Position numbers and translations under genes: made by a program. Positions 17,419 through 25,713 of a stretch of DNA of 64,000 bases are shown in pieces (position 1 is the first letter of the stretch; every line of letters starts with the position of its first letter). The notes under the pieces were generated by a model that saw only the letters and a list, made by a program, of their open reading frames with translations, did not search any database and was not told the DNA's origin. The stretch is from an uncultured Oscillospiraceae bacterium (GTDB lineage Bacteria > Bacillota_A > Clostridia > Oscillospirales > Oscillospiraceae). The stretch covers positions 1 to 64,000 of the forward strand of contig CAJTTS010000005.1 in the NCBI GenBank assembly GCA_910579155.1, in the 5' to 3' direction.

Positions 17419-18897
17419 TCAGCTCAAGTTGCTGTAGCCCATAAGGTACTCGTCCACCTCGCGGGCGGCGGCCCGGCCTTCGGCAATGGCCCACACCACC
17501 AGAGATTGTCCCCGGTGCATGTCGCCGGCGGTAAAGACTTTTTCGGTACAGGTGGCGTAGCCGCCGGGAGCGGTGGTCACGTTGGAGCGCCCGTCCTGTT
17601 GCACACCAAAAGCGTCGGGCACGTAGTCCTCCGGGCCTGAAAATCCCGCCGCGATGAGCAACAACCGGCAGGGCAACGTTTCCTCGCTTCCGGGGACCTC
17701 GGCCATGATCCGGCGGCCGTCCTGCTCCTTCGGCTCCAGCCGGACGGTGACGATGGAGGACAGCGCCCCCGCCTCGTCCACGCGGCACTCCTTTACCGTG
17801 GTCTGATACCGCCGGGGGTCGGCGCCGAACAGGGCGACGGCCTCCTCCTGACCATAGTCGGTTTTGCACACGCGGGGCCACTGGGGCCAGGGGTTGTTTT
17901 CGGCCCGACTGCCGGGGGCCTTCGGCATCATTTCCAACTGAGTCACGCTCCGGCACCCGTGACGGATGGCGGTGCCCACGCAGTCATTGCCGGTATCGCC
18001 GCCGCCCACAATGACCACGTCCTTGTCCGCCGCATCGATATAGGTCCCGTTTACTAAATCGCTGTCCAGCAGGGCGCGGGTGGTGGAGGCCAGGAAGTCC
18101 ACGGCAAAATACGCGCCGTTCACGCCCTGGGCCGCGTCCAGTCCCCGGGGTTTTTTGGCCCCGCAGCACAACACCACTGCGTCATAACCGTCCAGCAGCT
18201 CCCGGGCGGGCACGTCCCGGCCCACGTCGCAGCCGGTGCGGAACTCCACCCCTTCGGCGGTCATCAGGTCCGCCCGGCGTTGGACGATGTGTTTTTCCAA
18301 TTTCATGTTGGGGATGCCGTACGTGAGCAGCCCGCCCACCCGGTCGTCCCGCTCAAAGACGGTGACGGTGTGGCCCCGGCGGTTGAGCTGGTCGGCGGCG
18401 GCCAGTCCCGCCGGACCGGATCCCACCACCGCCACCCGCTTCCCGGTGCGGGTCCTGGGGGGCTGGGGGGTGATTCGACCACCGGTCCAGGCTTCCTCGA
18501 CCACGGCCAGCTCGTTGTCCCGGACGGTGACCGGGTCGCCGTGAAGGCCGCAGGTACACGCCGCCTCGCACAGGGCGGGGCACACCCGGCCGGTGAATTC
18601 CGGGAAGTTGTTGGTCTTGTGCAGCCGCTCCCAGGCTAGGCCGGGATTTCCGGCATAGATGAGGTCGTTCCACTCGGGGACCAGGTTGTGCAGGGGGCAC
18701 CCGGTGAACATCCCCGCCAGCTCCACCCCTGACTGGCAGAAGGGGACGCCGCACTCCATACACCGGCCCCCCTGCTTCCGCCGTTCCTCCTCTGGGAGCA
18801 TGGGATGGAACTCGTTCCAGTGCTTCGCCCGCTCCTCCGGAGCTTGGGAGGGACGGCCCTGACGCCGGTATTCCAAAAATCCGGTGGGCTTTCCCAT
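17419..18897 (-). CDS. gltD: Glutamate synthase (NADPH) small subunit
   Basis: 492 residues. It oxidises NAD(P)H and passes electrons through FAD and iron-sulfur clusters to GltB, which makes two glutamates from glutamine and 2-oxoglutarate. Two cysteine clusters for 4Fe-4S binding are visible (C46, C49, C54, C67 and C106, C110, C114, C116). GSGPAG at 159-164 is the FAD dinucleotide motif and GGGDTG at 298-303 the NADPH motif. The gene overlaps gltB by one base (TAATG), implying translational coupling. It is the last gene of the glnA-ANTAR-gltB-gltD operon. Confidence 0.97.
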   Translation of the reverse strand: MGKPTGFLEYRRQGRPSQAPEERAKHWNEFHPMLPEEERRKQGGRCMECGVPFCQSGVELAGMFTGCPLHNLVPEWNDLIYAGNPGLAWERLHKTNNFPEFTGRVCPALCEAACTCGLHGDPVTVRDNELAVVEEAWTGGRITPQPPRTRTGKRVAVVGSGPAGLAAADQLNRRGHTVTVFERDDRVGGLLTYGIPNMKLEKHIVQRRADLMTAEGVEFRTGCDVGRDVPARELLDGYDAVVLCCGAKKPRGLDAAQGVNGAYFAVDFLASTTRALLDSDLVNGTYIDAADKDVVIVGGGDTGNDCVGTAIRHGCRSVTQLEMMPKAPGSRAENNPWPQWPRVCKTDYGQEEAVALFGADPRRYQTTVKECRVDEAGALSSIVTVRLEPKEQDGRRIMAEVPGSEETLPCRLLLIAAGFSGPEDYVPDAFGVQQDGRSNVTTAPGGYATCTEKVFTAGDMHRGQSLVVWAIAEGRAAAREVDEYLMGYSNLS

Positions 18898-21800
18898 TAC
18901 TGTTCCCCTCCTCGCGTCACGGCGTAGAACGCCTCAATTTCCGCCTCGTCCCGATCCATGCCCCGCTCCTCGAACTGGGCGATGGCCCGGAGCATCCTGT
19001 CGTAATCCCGGGGCAGGATCTTCTTGAAATGGGACACGTTGTCCTCAAAACGCTCCAAAACCGCCCTGGCCCTGGGGGAGCCGGTGGCCTGGACGTGCTC
19101 GGTGAGCAGGGTGCGCAGCTCCTCCATATCGTGCTTCGATCTCAACGGCTCCATGGAAACCAGCTCCTTATTCAGCCGCAGGTACAAATCCCGGTGCTCG
19201 TCCCAGACGTAGGCGATGCCGCCGCTCATGCCTGCGGCGAAGTTCTTCCCCGTGGGGCCCAGCACCACCACCCGGCCCCCGGTCATATACTCGCAGCCGT
19301 GGTCGCCCACGCCCTCCACCACGGCCACAACGCCGGAATTGCGCACGCAGAAGCGCTCGCCCGCCATGCCGTTGATGAACGCCTTGCCGGAGGTGGCTCC
19401 GTACAGGGCCACGTTACCGATGATGATATTCTCGTCCGCCCGGAACGCGGCGGTTTTCGGCGGGTAGACCGCCAGCTTGCCGCCGGACAGCCCCTTGCCG
19501 AAGTAGTCGTTGGAGTCGCCCTCCAGCTCCAGGGTCAGCCCTTTGGGGAGGAACGCCCCGAAGGACTGCCCCCCGCCGCCGGTGCAGTGGACGGTGAAGG
19601 TATCCTCCTCCAGCCCCTCCCCGTGGAGGCGGGTGATGTCGGAGCCGAGGATGGTTCCCACGGCCCGGTCGGTGGAGGTCACGTCCAGGGAGAGCCGCGA
19701 TTTCCGGCCCTTTTTCAGGGCGGGGCCCAGCTTTGCCAGCAGGATGGACTGGTCCACCGTTTTTTCCAGCTCAAAGTCGTAGGCGTCGGCAGGGTCGAAG
19801 TGGGCTTTGTACTCTGCCCCGGTATATGGGTTGCCCAGGATGGCGGACAGGTCCACCGTGGCGGCCCGGCCGTTCACCGCGTGCTCCCGGACCTTCAACA
19901 GGTCGGTGCGGCCCACCAGCTCGTCCACGGTGCGCACACCCAGGCGTGCCATGTATTCCCGCAGCTCCTGGGCGATGAAGCGCATGAAGTTGACCACGTA
20001 TTCCGGCTTGCCCGCAAAGCGCTTTCGCAGCTCCGGGTTCTGGGTGGCCACCCCCACGGGGCAAGTGTCCAGATTGCACACCCGCATCATCACGCAGCCC
20101 ATGGTGACCAGCGGCGCGGTGGCGAAGCCGAACTCCTCCGCCCCCAGCATACAGGCGATGGCCACGTCCCGGCCGCTCATCAGCTTGCCGTCGGTCTCCA
20201 CCACCACCCGGGAGCGCAGGCCGTTCTGGATCAGGGTTTGGTGGGTCTCCGCCAGCCCCAGCTCCCAGGGCAGGCCCGCGTGGTGGATGGAGGTGCGGGG
20301 GGCCGCCCCGGTGCCTCCGTCGTAGCCGGAGATGAGCACCACCTGGGCCCCCGCTTTGGCCACCCCCGCCGCCACGGTGCCCACCCCCGCCTCGCTGACC
20401 AGTTTGACGGAGATGCGCGCACTGCGGTTGGCGTTTTTCAGATCATAGATGAGCTGGGCCAGGTCCTCGATGGAGTAGATGTCATGGTGGGGCGGAGGGG
20501 AGATCAGGGCTACGCCGGGGGTGGAGTAGCGGGTCTTGGCAATCCAGGGGTAGACCTTTTTTCCGGGCAGGTGGCCGCCCTCCCCGGGCTTGGCCCCCTG
20601 GGCCATCTTGATCTGAATCTCTTTGGCGCTCACCAGATATTCGCTGGTGACCCCGAACCGTCCCGAGGCCACCTGCTTGATGGCGGAGCAGCGGTCAGAG
20701 TGCAGGCGCTCGGGCCGCTCGCCCCCTTCGCCGGAGTTGGACTTGCCCCCCAGCAGGTTCATAGCTTGGGCCATGCACTCGTGGGCCTCCTGGGAGATGG
20801 AGCCGTAGCTCATGGCCCCGGTCTTGAAGCGGCGTACGATGGAGTCCACCCCCTCCACCTCGTCGATGGGGATGGGCTGGTCCAGATATTTCATCTCCAT
20901 CAGACCCCGGAGGGTGTGGGGCGTGGTCTCGTCGTCCACCAGGGCGGTGTACTGCTTGAACAGCTCGTAATCCCCCCGGCGGGTGGACTCCTGGAGCAGG
21001 TGGATGGTCTGGGGATTGTACATATGGTTCTCCTGCCCCGAGCGGGCCTTGTGGGCCCCGACGGAGTCCAGGGTCTCGTCCACGCCCAGTCCCAGAGGGT
21101 CGAAGGCTTTGGAGTGGTTCCGGTCCACCATCTGCTCGATCTCCTTCAGCCCGACGCCCCCTACACGGGAGACGGTGTTGGTGAAATACTGGTCCACCAC
21201 CTCCCTGGAGATGCCGACAGCCTCGAAAATCTGGGCGGACTGGTAGGACTGGACGGTGGAGATGCCCATCTTGGAGGCGATTTTTACGATGCCGTGGAGG
21301 ATGGCGGCATTGTAGTCGTCCACGGCGGCGTGGGGGTCCTTGTCCAGCAGGCCCTGGTCGATGAGCGCCTCAATGGAGGCGTGGGCCAGATAGGGGTTGA
21401 TGGCACGGGCCCCGTAGCCCAGCAGGGCGGCGAAATGGTGTACGTCCCGCGGCTCGGCGGACTCCAGGATGACGGATACCGCCGTGCGCTTGCGGGTGCG
21501 CACCAGGTGCTGCTCCATGGCGGACACCGCCAGCAGGGAGGGGATGGCCACATGGTTCTCGTCCACGCCCCGGTCGGACAGGATGATGATGTTGGCCCCG
21601 TTGCGAAAGGCCCGGTCGGCGGCGATGAGCATCTGGTCCAGCGCCCGTTTCAGCGGGGTGTTTTTGTAGTGGAGGGTGGACACCGTCTCCACCTGGAAGC
21701 CGGGGCGGTCCATGGCCCGGATTTTCATCAGGTCCACGCAGGTGAGGATGGGATTGCGCACCTGGATGACCCGGCAGTTATCCGCCGTTTCCTCCAGCAG

Positions 21801-23438
21801 GTTGCCGTCGTCGCCGATGTAGACGGTGGTGTCGGTGACCACCGCCTCCCGGATGGCGTCGATGGGCGGGTTGGTTACCTGGGCGAAGAGCTGCTTGAAG
21901 TAGTGGAACAGCGGCTGGTCGTGGCCGGACAGCACCGCCAGGGGGATATCGACGCCCATGGCGGCGGTGGCCTCTGCCCCGGTGCGGGCCATGGGGAGAA
22001 TGGCGTCCTTCACGTCCTCCCAGGTGTAGCCGAACGCCTTTTGCAGCCGGGTGAGCTGCTCGGGGGCATAGCGCTCTACCCGCTGGTTGGGGATGGGCAG
22101 GTCGCGGAGCCTCACCAGGTTCCGGTCCAGCCACTCGCCGTAGGGGTTGCGCCCGGCGTAGGTTTCCTTGATCTCGCCGTCGTCGATGACCCGGCCCTGA
22201 ACCGTGTCCACCAGCAGCATTTTCCCTGGCTCCAGCCGGGATTTTTTTATGATGTGGGCGGGGTCCACATCCAGCGCCCCCACCTCGGAGGACAGGATCA
22301 GCCGCCCGCCGTCGGTGAGGTAGTACCGGGCGGGGCGCAGGCCGTTGCGGTCCAGCACCGCCCCCACCTGGTCGCCGTCGGAGAACAGGATGGCGGCGGG
22401 GCCGTCCCAGGGCTCCATCATCACGGCGTAGTATTGGTACAGGTCCCGGCGGGCCCGGGACAGGCTTTCATTGTTCCGCCAGGGCTCGGGAATGCAGATC
22501 ATCACTGCCAGGGGCAGCGCCATGCCGCTCATCACCAGGAACTCCAGGGTGTTGTCCAGCATGGCGGAGTCCGAGCCACCGACGTCCACCACGGGGAGCA
22601 CCTTGTCCATGTCGCGCTCCCACACCGGGGCGTGCATGGTCTCCTCCCGGGCCAGCATCCGGTCCACGTTGCCCCGGATGGTGTTGATCTCCCCGTTGTG
22701 GAGGATGAAGCGGTTGGGGTGGGCCCGCTCCCAGGAGGGGTTGGTGTTGGTGGAGAACCGGGAGTGGACCAGGGCGATGGCGGACTCGTAGTCCGGGTCC
22801 TGGAGGTCCGGGTAGAACCGCCGGAGCTGGCCCACCAGGAACATACCTTTATAGACAATGGTGCGGCTGGACAGGGAGGGGACGTAGGTATCGCCGCCCG
22901 ACTGCTCGAACACCCGCCGGGCCACGTACAGCCGCCGGTCGAACTCCAGGCCCCGGGAGGCGTCGGACGGGCGTTTCACAAACGCCTGCTCGATGCGGGG
23001 CATTTTGGCCAGAGCCTTGTGGCCCAGGATGTCCGGGCGCACGGGCACCGCCCGCCAGCCCAAAAACTCCATGCCCTCTTTTTCCACGATGATCTCGAAC
23101 ATCTTTTTGGCCTGGCTGCGGCGCAGGGTGTCCCGGGGGAAAAAGAACATGCCCACGCCGTAATCCCGGGCCTCCCCCAACTCGATGCCCAGACCGTCCA
23201 CGGCCTTTTGGAAGAACTTGTGGGAGATTTGCAACAGGATGCCCACGCCGTCGCCGGTCCGGCCCTCGGCGTCCTTACCCGCCCGGTGCTCCAGCTTTTC
23301 CACGATTTTCAGCGCGTCGTCCACCGTCTGGTGGCTGGGCCGGCCCTTCACATCCACCACCGCGCCGATGCCGCAGGCGTCGTGCTCGAAGCGGGGGTCG
23401 TACAGTGGGGCGGTCCTCCGGTTTTCCTTTTCCTTCAT
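18897..23438 (-). CDS. gltB: Glutamate synthase large subunit
   Basis: 1,513 residues, standard for bacterial GltB. A 21-residue propeptide precedes Cys22 (DACGIG), which becomes the N-terminal nucleophile of the class II glutaminase domain (about 22-430). The central and FMN-binding TIM-barrel domains follow (about 450-1190) with the 3Fe-4S cysteines at about 1112-1123 (CVMMRVCNLDTCPVG). The GXGXG beta-helix lies near 1250-1460 (GKGLSGGKL). Together with gltD and the upstream glnA it forms a complete GS-GOGAT ammonia-assimilation operon. An 88-nt gap with a hairpin separates it from the ANTAR gene upstream, so it may be controlled at that point. The long frame on the opposite strand is a composition shadow. 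Confidence 0.97.
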   Translation of the reverse strand: MKEKENRRTAPLYDPRFEHDACGIGAVVDVKGRPSHQTVDDALKIVEKLEHRAGKDAEGRTGDGVGILLQISHKFFQKAVDGLGIELGEARDYGVGMFFFPRDTLRRSQAKKMFEIIVEKEGMEFLGWRAVPVRPDILGHKALAKMPRIEQAFVKRPSDASRGLEFDRRLYVARRVFEQSGGDTYVPSLSSRTIVYKGMFLVGQLRRFYPDLQDPDYESAIALVHSRFSTNTNPSWERAHPNRFILHNGEINTIRGNVDRMLAREETMHAPVWERDMDKVLPVVDVGGSDSAMLDNTLEFLVMSGMALPLAVMICIPEPWRNNESLSRARRDLYQYYAVMMEPWDGPAAILFSDGDQVGAVLDRNGLRPARYYLTDGGRLILSSEVGALDVDPAHIIKKSRLEPGKMLLVDTVQGRVIDDGEIKETYAGRNPYGEWLDRNLVRLRDLPIPNQRVERYAPEQLTRLQKAFGYTWEDVKDAILPMARTGAEATAAMGVDIPLAVLSGHDQPLFHYFKQLFAQVTNPPIDAIREAVVTDTTVYIGDDGNLLEETADNCRVIQVRNPILTCVDLMKIRAMDRPGFQVETVSTLHYKNTPLKRALDQMLIAADRAFRNGANIIILSDRGVDENHVAIPSLLAVSAMEQHLVRTRKRTAVSVILESAEPRDVHHFAALLGYGARAINPYLAHASIEALIDQGLLDKDPHAAVDDYNAAILHGIVKIASKMGISTVQSYQSAQIFEAVGISREVVDQYFTNTVSRVGGVGLKEIEQMVDRNHSKAFDPLGLGVDETLDSVGAHKARSGQENHMYNPQTIHLLQESTRRGDYELFKQYTALVDDETTPHTLRGLMEMKYLDQPIPIDEVEGVDSIVRRFKTGAMSYGSISQEAHECMAQAMNLLGGKSNSGEGGERPERLHSDRCSAIKQVASGRFGVTSEYLVSAKEIQIKMAQGAKPGEGGHLPGKKVYPWIAKTRYSTPGVALISPPPHHDIYSIEDLAQLIYDLKNANRSARISVKLVSEAGVGTVAAGVAKAGAQVVLISGYDGGTGAAPRTSIHHAGLPWELGLAETHQTLIQNGLRSRVVVETDGKLMSGRDVAIACMLGAEEFGFATAPLVTMGCVMMRVCNLDTCPVGVATQNPELRKRFAGKPEYVVNFMRFIAQELREYMARLGVRTVDELVGRTDLLKVREHAVNGRAATVDLSAILGNPYTGAEYKAHFDPADAYDFELEKTVDQSILLAKLGPALKKGRKSRLSLDVTSTDRAVGTILGSDITRLHGEGLEEDTFTVHCTGGGGQSFGAFLPKGLTLELEGDSNDYFGKGLSGGKLAVYPPKTAAFRADENIIIGNVALYGATSGKAFINGMAGERFCVRNSGVVAVVEGVGDHGCEYMTGGRVVVLGPTGKNFAAGMSGGIAYVWDEHRDLYLRLNKELVSMEPLRSKHDMEELRTLLTEHVQATGSPRARAVLERFEDNVSHFKKILPRDYDRMLRAIAQFEERGMDRDEAEIEAFYAVTRGGEQ

Positions 23439-23480
23439 GGCTAAAACCTCTTTTCGGGATCAGAGACAGCGGCGGGGGAC

Positions 23481-23506
23481 TTCTTGTTCTTTCAAGAAAA
23501 AGGAAC
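23481..23506 (-). promoter_or_regulatory. Hairpin with hexanucleotide loop between the ANTAR gene and gltB
   Basis: On the minus strand TTCTTG-AAAGAA-CAAGAA forms a 6-bp stem and a 6-nt loop with A at loop position 1 and G at position 4. ANTAR-domain regulators bind paired hexaloop hairpins with exactly those two conserved loop bases, and an ANTAR gene lies directly upstream. Only one such hairpin is obvious, and no U-run terminator follows it. The sequence also resembles an intergenic palindrome found at 62723 (26-bp form), so it may be a dispersed repeat instead. Confidence 0.4.
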
Positions 23507-23526
23507 AAACCATCCGTTCTCTGCGC

Positions 23527-24054
23527 TCATATTTCGTCCAACACCCGCCGGGCGGTGTCCGCCAGCCGGAAACCGTTGTCCATGCTCTGCTTCTGGAGAA
23601 AGCGGTGGGCCTGCTCCTCGCTCATGCCGCTGTGGTCCATGAGGAGCTGCTTGGCCCGATCTACCAGCTCCCGCTCCTCCTGGGAACGTTCGGGGGCGCG
23701 GGCCCGACTCCGGCCCAACTGGGCCAGCAGCCGCACCGACGCCAGCAGTTCCGAACGGCGGATAGGGGCGGGGAGCTTGAATATGCCCGCCGCAGTGCAC
23801 AAATCCAGATGGGGCTGGGAGGCCACCATCAGCATGGCGCACCGCTGGGGCAGGTCGTGGTACAGGTCCTCACAGCTCTCGTCCGCCAGCTTGAAGCCGC
23901 ACACCACCAGGTCCAGCCGCTGCTTGCCCGCCGCGCACTTTACCTGGGCTGCGCTGCGGCAGACCAGGCAGGAGAACTCGCCGGTGCTCTCCAGAATCTC
24001 CCGGAGCCGGTCGCAGTTGGACGGGCGCTCAAAGGCCACGATCACCTGGCGCAT
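23527..24054 (-). CDS. ANTAR-domain antitermination regulator with receiver-like N-terminus
   Basis: 175 residues. The C-terminal 55 or so residues are a typical ANTAR RNA-binding domain (ELVDRAKQLLMDHSGMSE, then EEQAHRFLQK and NGFRLADTARRVLD). The N-terminal part has the size and hydrophobic pattern of a receiver domain (VIVAFERPS..., DLVVCGF, MLMVASQP) but the usual acidic phosphoacceptor pocket is not obvious, so it may be a pseudo-receiver. It lies between glnA and gltB in the operon, 33 bases after glnA. ANTAR proteins stop premature termination of nitrogen-metabolism mRNAs in Firmicutes and Proteobacteria; control of this operon is the likely role (inference). Confidence 0.85.
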   Translation of the reverse strand: MRQVIVAFERPSNCDRLREILESTGEFSCLVCRSAAQVKCAAGKQRLDLVVCGFKLADESCEDLYHDLPQRCAMLMVASQPHLDLCTAAGIFKLPAPIRRSELLASVRLLAQLGRSRARAPERSQEERELVDRAKQLLMDHSGMSEEQAHRFLQKQSMDNGFRLADTARRVLDEI

Positions 24055-24087
24055 GGCTGTTCACCAACTCTCTGCATGGGGGTTCCC

Positions 24088-25419
24088 TTAATAGTTAATC
24101 ATGTATTTGTCCCGCTCCCAACTGGACACACGGGTGCGGTACTCGTCCCACTCGGCCTCCTTGCCCGCGATGTACTGGCCGGAGACATGCTCGCCCAGGG
24201 TGTCCATCACCAGCTTGTCTTTCTTCATGGCGATGAGCGCCTCCTCCAGCGAGCCGGGCAGGGCCTCGATGCCCCGGCGGCGGCGGACGGCAGGGGTCAT
24301 GGCGAAGATGTTCTCAGCGATCTCGGGGGGCGGGGTCATGCCCTTGGCGATGCCGTCCAGCCCGGCGGCCAGGCACACGGCCAGGGACAGGTACGGGTTG
24401 CAGGACGGGTCGGGACAGCGCAGCTCCACCCGGGTGGCCTGGCCGCGGGCGGCGGGGATGCGGATCAGGGCGGAGCGGTTGGAGGCGGACCAGGCCAGGT
24501 AGCAGGGGGCTTCGTAGCCGGGCACCAGCCGCTTGTAGGAGTTGACCAGGGGGTTGGTGACGGCGGCCATCCCTTTCATATGGGCCAAGATGCCGGCGAT
24601 GAAGGAGTACGCCTCCTTGGACAGGCCCCTGGGGTCCTTCTCGTTGTAGAATACGTTTTTGCCCTCCCGGAACAGGGACATATTGGTGTGCATGCCGGAG
24701 CCGTTGATGCCGAAAATGGGTTTGGGCATAAAGGTGGCATGGAGGCCGTTTTTCTGGGCCAGGGTCTTGACGGCCAGCTTGAAGGTCATGATCTTGTCCG
24801 CGCACTGGAGGGCGGGGGCGTATTTGAAGTCGATCTCGTGCTGGCCCTGGGCCACCTCGTGGTGGCTGGCCTCGATCTCATAGCCCATCTCCTCCAGGGC
24901 CAGGCAGATCTCCCGCCGGGTGGACTCGCCGTGGTCCAGGGGACCCAGATCAAAATAGCCCGCCTCGTCGTTGGTCTTGGTAGTGGGCTTGCCCTCCTCG
25001 TCGGTCTGGAACAGGAAAAACTCCGCCTCAGGGCCCACGTTGAAGGTGTCGTAGCCCATGGCCCGGGCCTTGTCCAGCACCCGCTGGAGCACGCCCCGAG
25101 GGTCGCCTACGAAGGGGGTGCCGTCGGGGTTGTACACGTCGCAGATGAGGCGGGCCACCTTGCCGTGCTGGGGCCGCCAGGGGAAGATGACGAAGCTGTC
25201 CAGATCGGGGTGGAGGTATTGGTCGGACTCGTTGATGCGCACAAAGCCCTCAATGGAGGAGCCGTCGATCATGATCTGGTTGTTCACCGCCTTTTCGATC
25301 TGGGAGGCGGTGATGGCCACGTTTTTAAGCTGTCCGAATATGTCGGTGAACTGCATGCGGATGAACTTGACGTCCTCCTCGTTTACCATGCGGATGATGT
25401 CTTCCTTGCTGTAGCTCAT
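24088..25419 (-). CDS. glnA: Glutamine synthetase, type I
   Basis: 443 residues, the length of the GSI-alpha class found in Firmicutes, which lacks the adenylylation loop of enterobacterial enzymes. Makes glutamine from glutamate, ammonia and ATP as a cytosolic dodecamer. Diagnostic sequence includes [16 protein letters not shown] near the N-terminus, [12 protein letters not shown] near 233-245, [13 protein letters not shown] near 296-308 and [10 protein letters not shown]. Ribosome binding site AAAGGGG precedes the ATG. First gene of the operon, with a strong promoter about 120 bp upstream. Confidence 0.97.
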   Translation of the reverse strand: MSYSKEDIIRMVNEEDVKFIRMQFTDIFGQLKNVAITASQIEKAVNNQIMIDGSSIEGFVRINESDQYLHPDLDSFVIFPWRPQHGKVARLICDVYNPDGTPFVGDPRGVLQRVLDKARAMGYDTFNVGPEAEFFLFQTDEEGKPTTKTNDEAGYFDLGPLDHGESTRREICLALEEMGYEIEASHHEVAQGQHEIDFKYAPALQCADKIMTFKLAVKTLAQKNGLHATFMPKPIFGINGSGMHTNMSLFREGKNVFYNEKDPRGLSKEAYSFIAGILAHMKGMAAVTNPLVNSYKRLVPGYEAPCYLAWSASNRSALIRIPAARGQATRVELRCPDPSCNPYLSLAVCLAAGLDGIAKGMTPPPEIAENIFAMTPAVRRRRGIEALPGSLEEALIAMKKDKLVMDTLGEHVSGQYIAGKEAEWDEYRTRVSSWERDKYMINY

Positions 25420-25544
25420 GATGGTTTCCCCTTTCTTGTTTTGCAGGATTTCCTGCTATGCTGCAATGGGACTTGCATAAATGAAACGGGCGCTCTTCCC
25501 CTCTGACGGGGCGGAACGCCGTTGTTCACGCCTGAACTGTGTTA

Positions 25545-25573
25545 AGTATAGCGCTGAAATGGGGACAAGTCAA
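25545..25573 (-). promoter_or_regulatory. Promoter of the glnA-gltBD operon
   Basis: On the minus strand TTGACT (25568-25573), 17 bp, TATACT (25545-25550). The predicted leader of about 119 nt contains a pair of overlapping alternative stems near 25442-25470 (TTGCAG/CTGCAA versus GCAGG/CCTGC) that could switch. Confidence 0.75.
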
Positions 25574-25658
25574 GATGGATTTTGCATTGCGGCAAAGTTT
25601 TGTTGCAATTCTAACGGTTTGATCCTGCGTTGAACGGGTAATTTATGCAAGATTGATA

Positions 25659-25688
25659 TTTACAACTTGCAAATGTTGGGTGTATCAT
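25659..25688 (+). promoter_or_regulatory. Promoter of the asparagine synthetase gene
   Basis: TTTACA (25659-25664), 18 bp, TATCAT (25683-25688), about 25 bp before the ribosome binding site. The A/T-rich 170 bp between this and the glnA promoter hold several TGCAA/TTGCA words, including GCAAG...CTTGC flanking the -35 box, and may be a shared operator region. Confidence 0.6.
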
Positions 25689-25713
25689 AGAAGGCAGAGA
25701 GAGGTGAGGCGTC

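Noticed and set aside
19029..23444. 1,471-codon frame on the plus strand opposite gltB
   Set aside because: Composition shadow of a GC-rich gene; gltB is fully supported by conserved motifs over its entire length.
23185..25506. 773-codon plus-strand frame opposite glnA and the ANTAR gene
   Set aside because: No domains; the minus-strand genes are well conserved and have promoter and ribosome binding sites.
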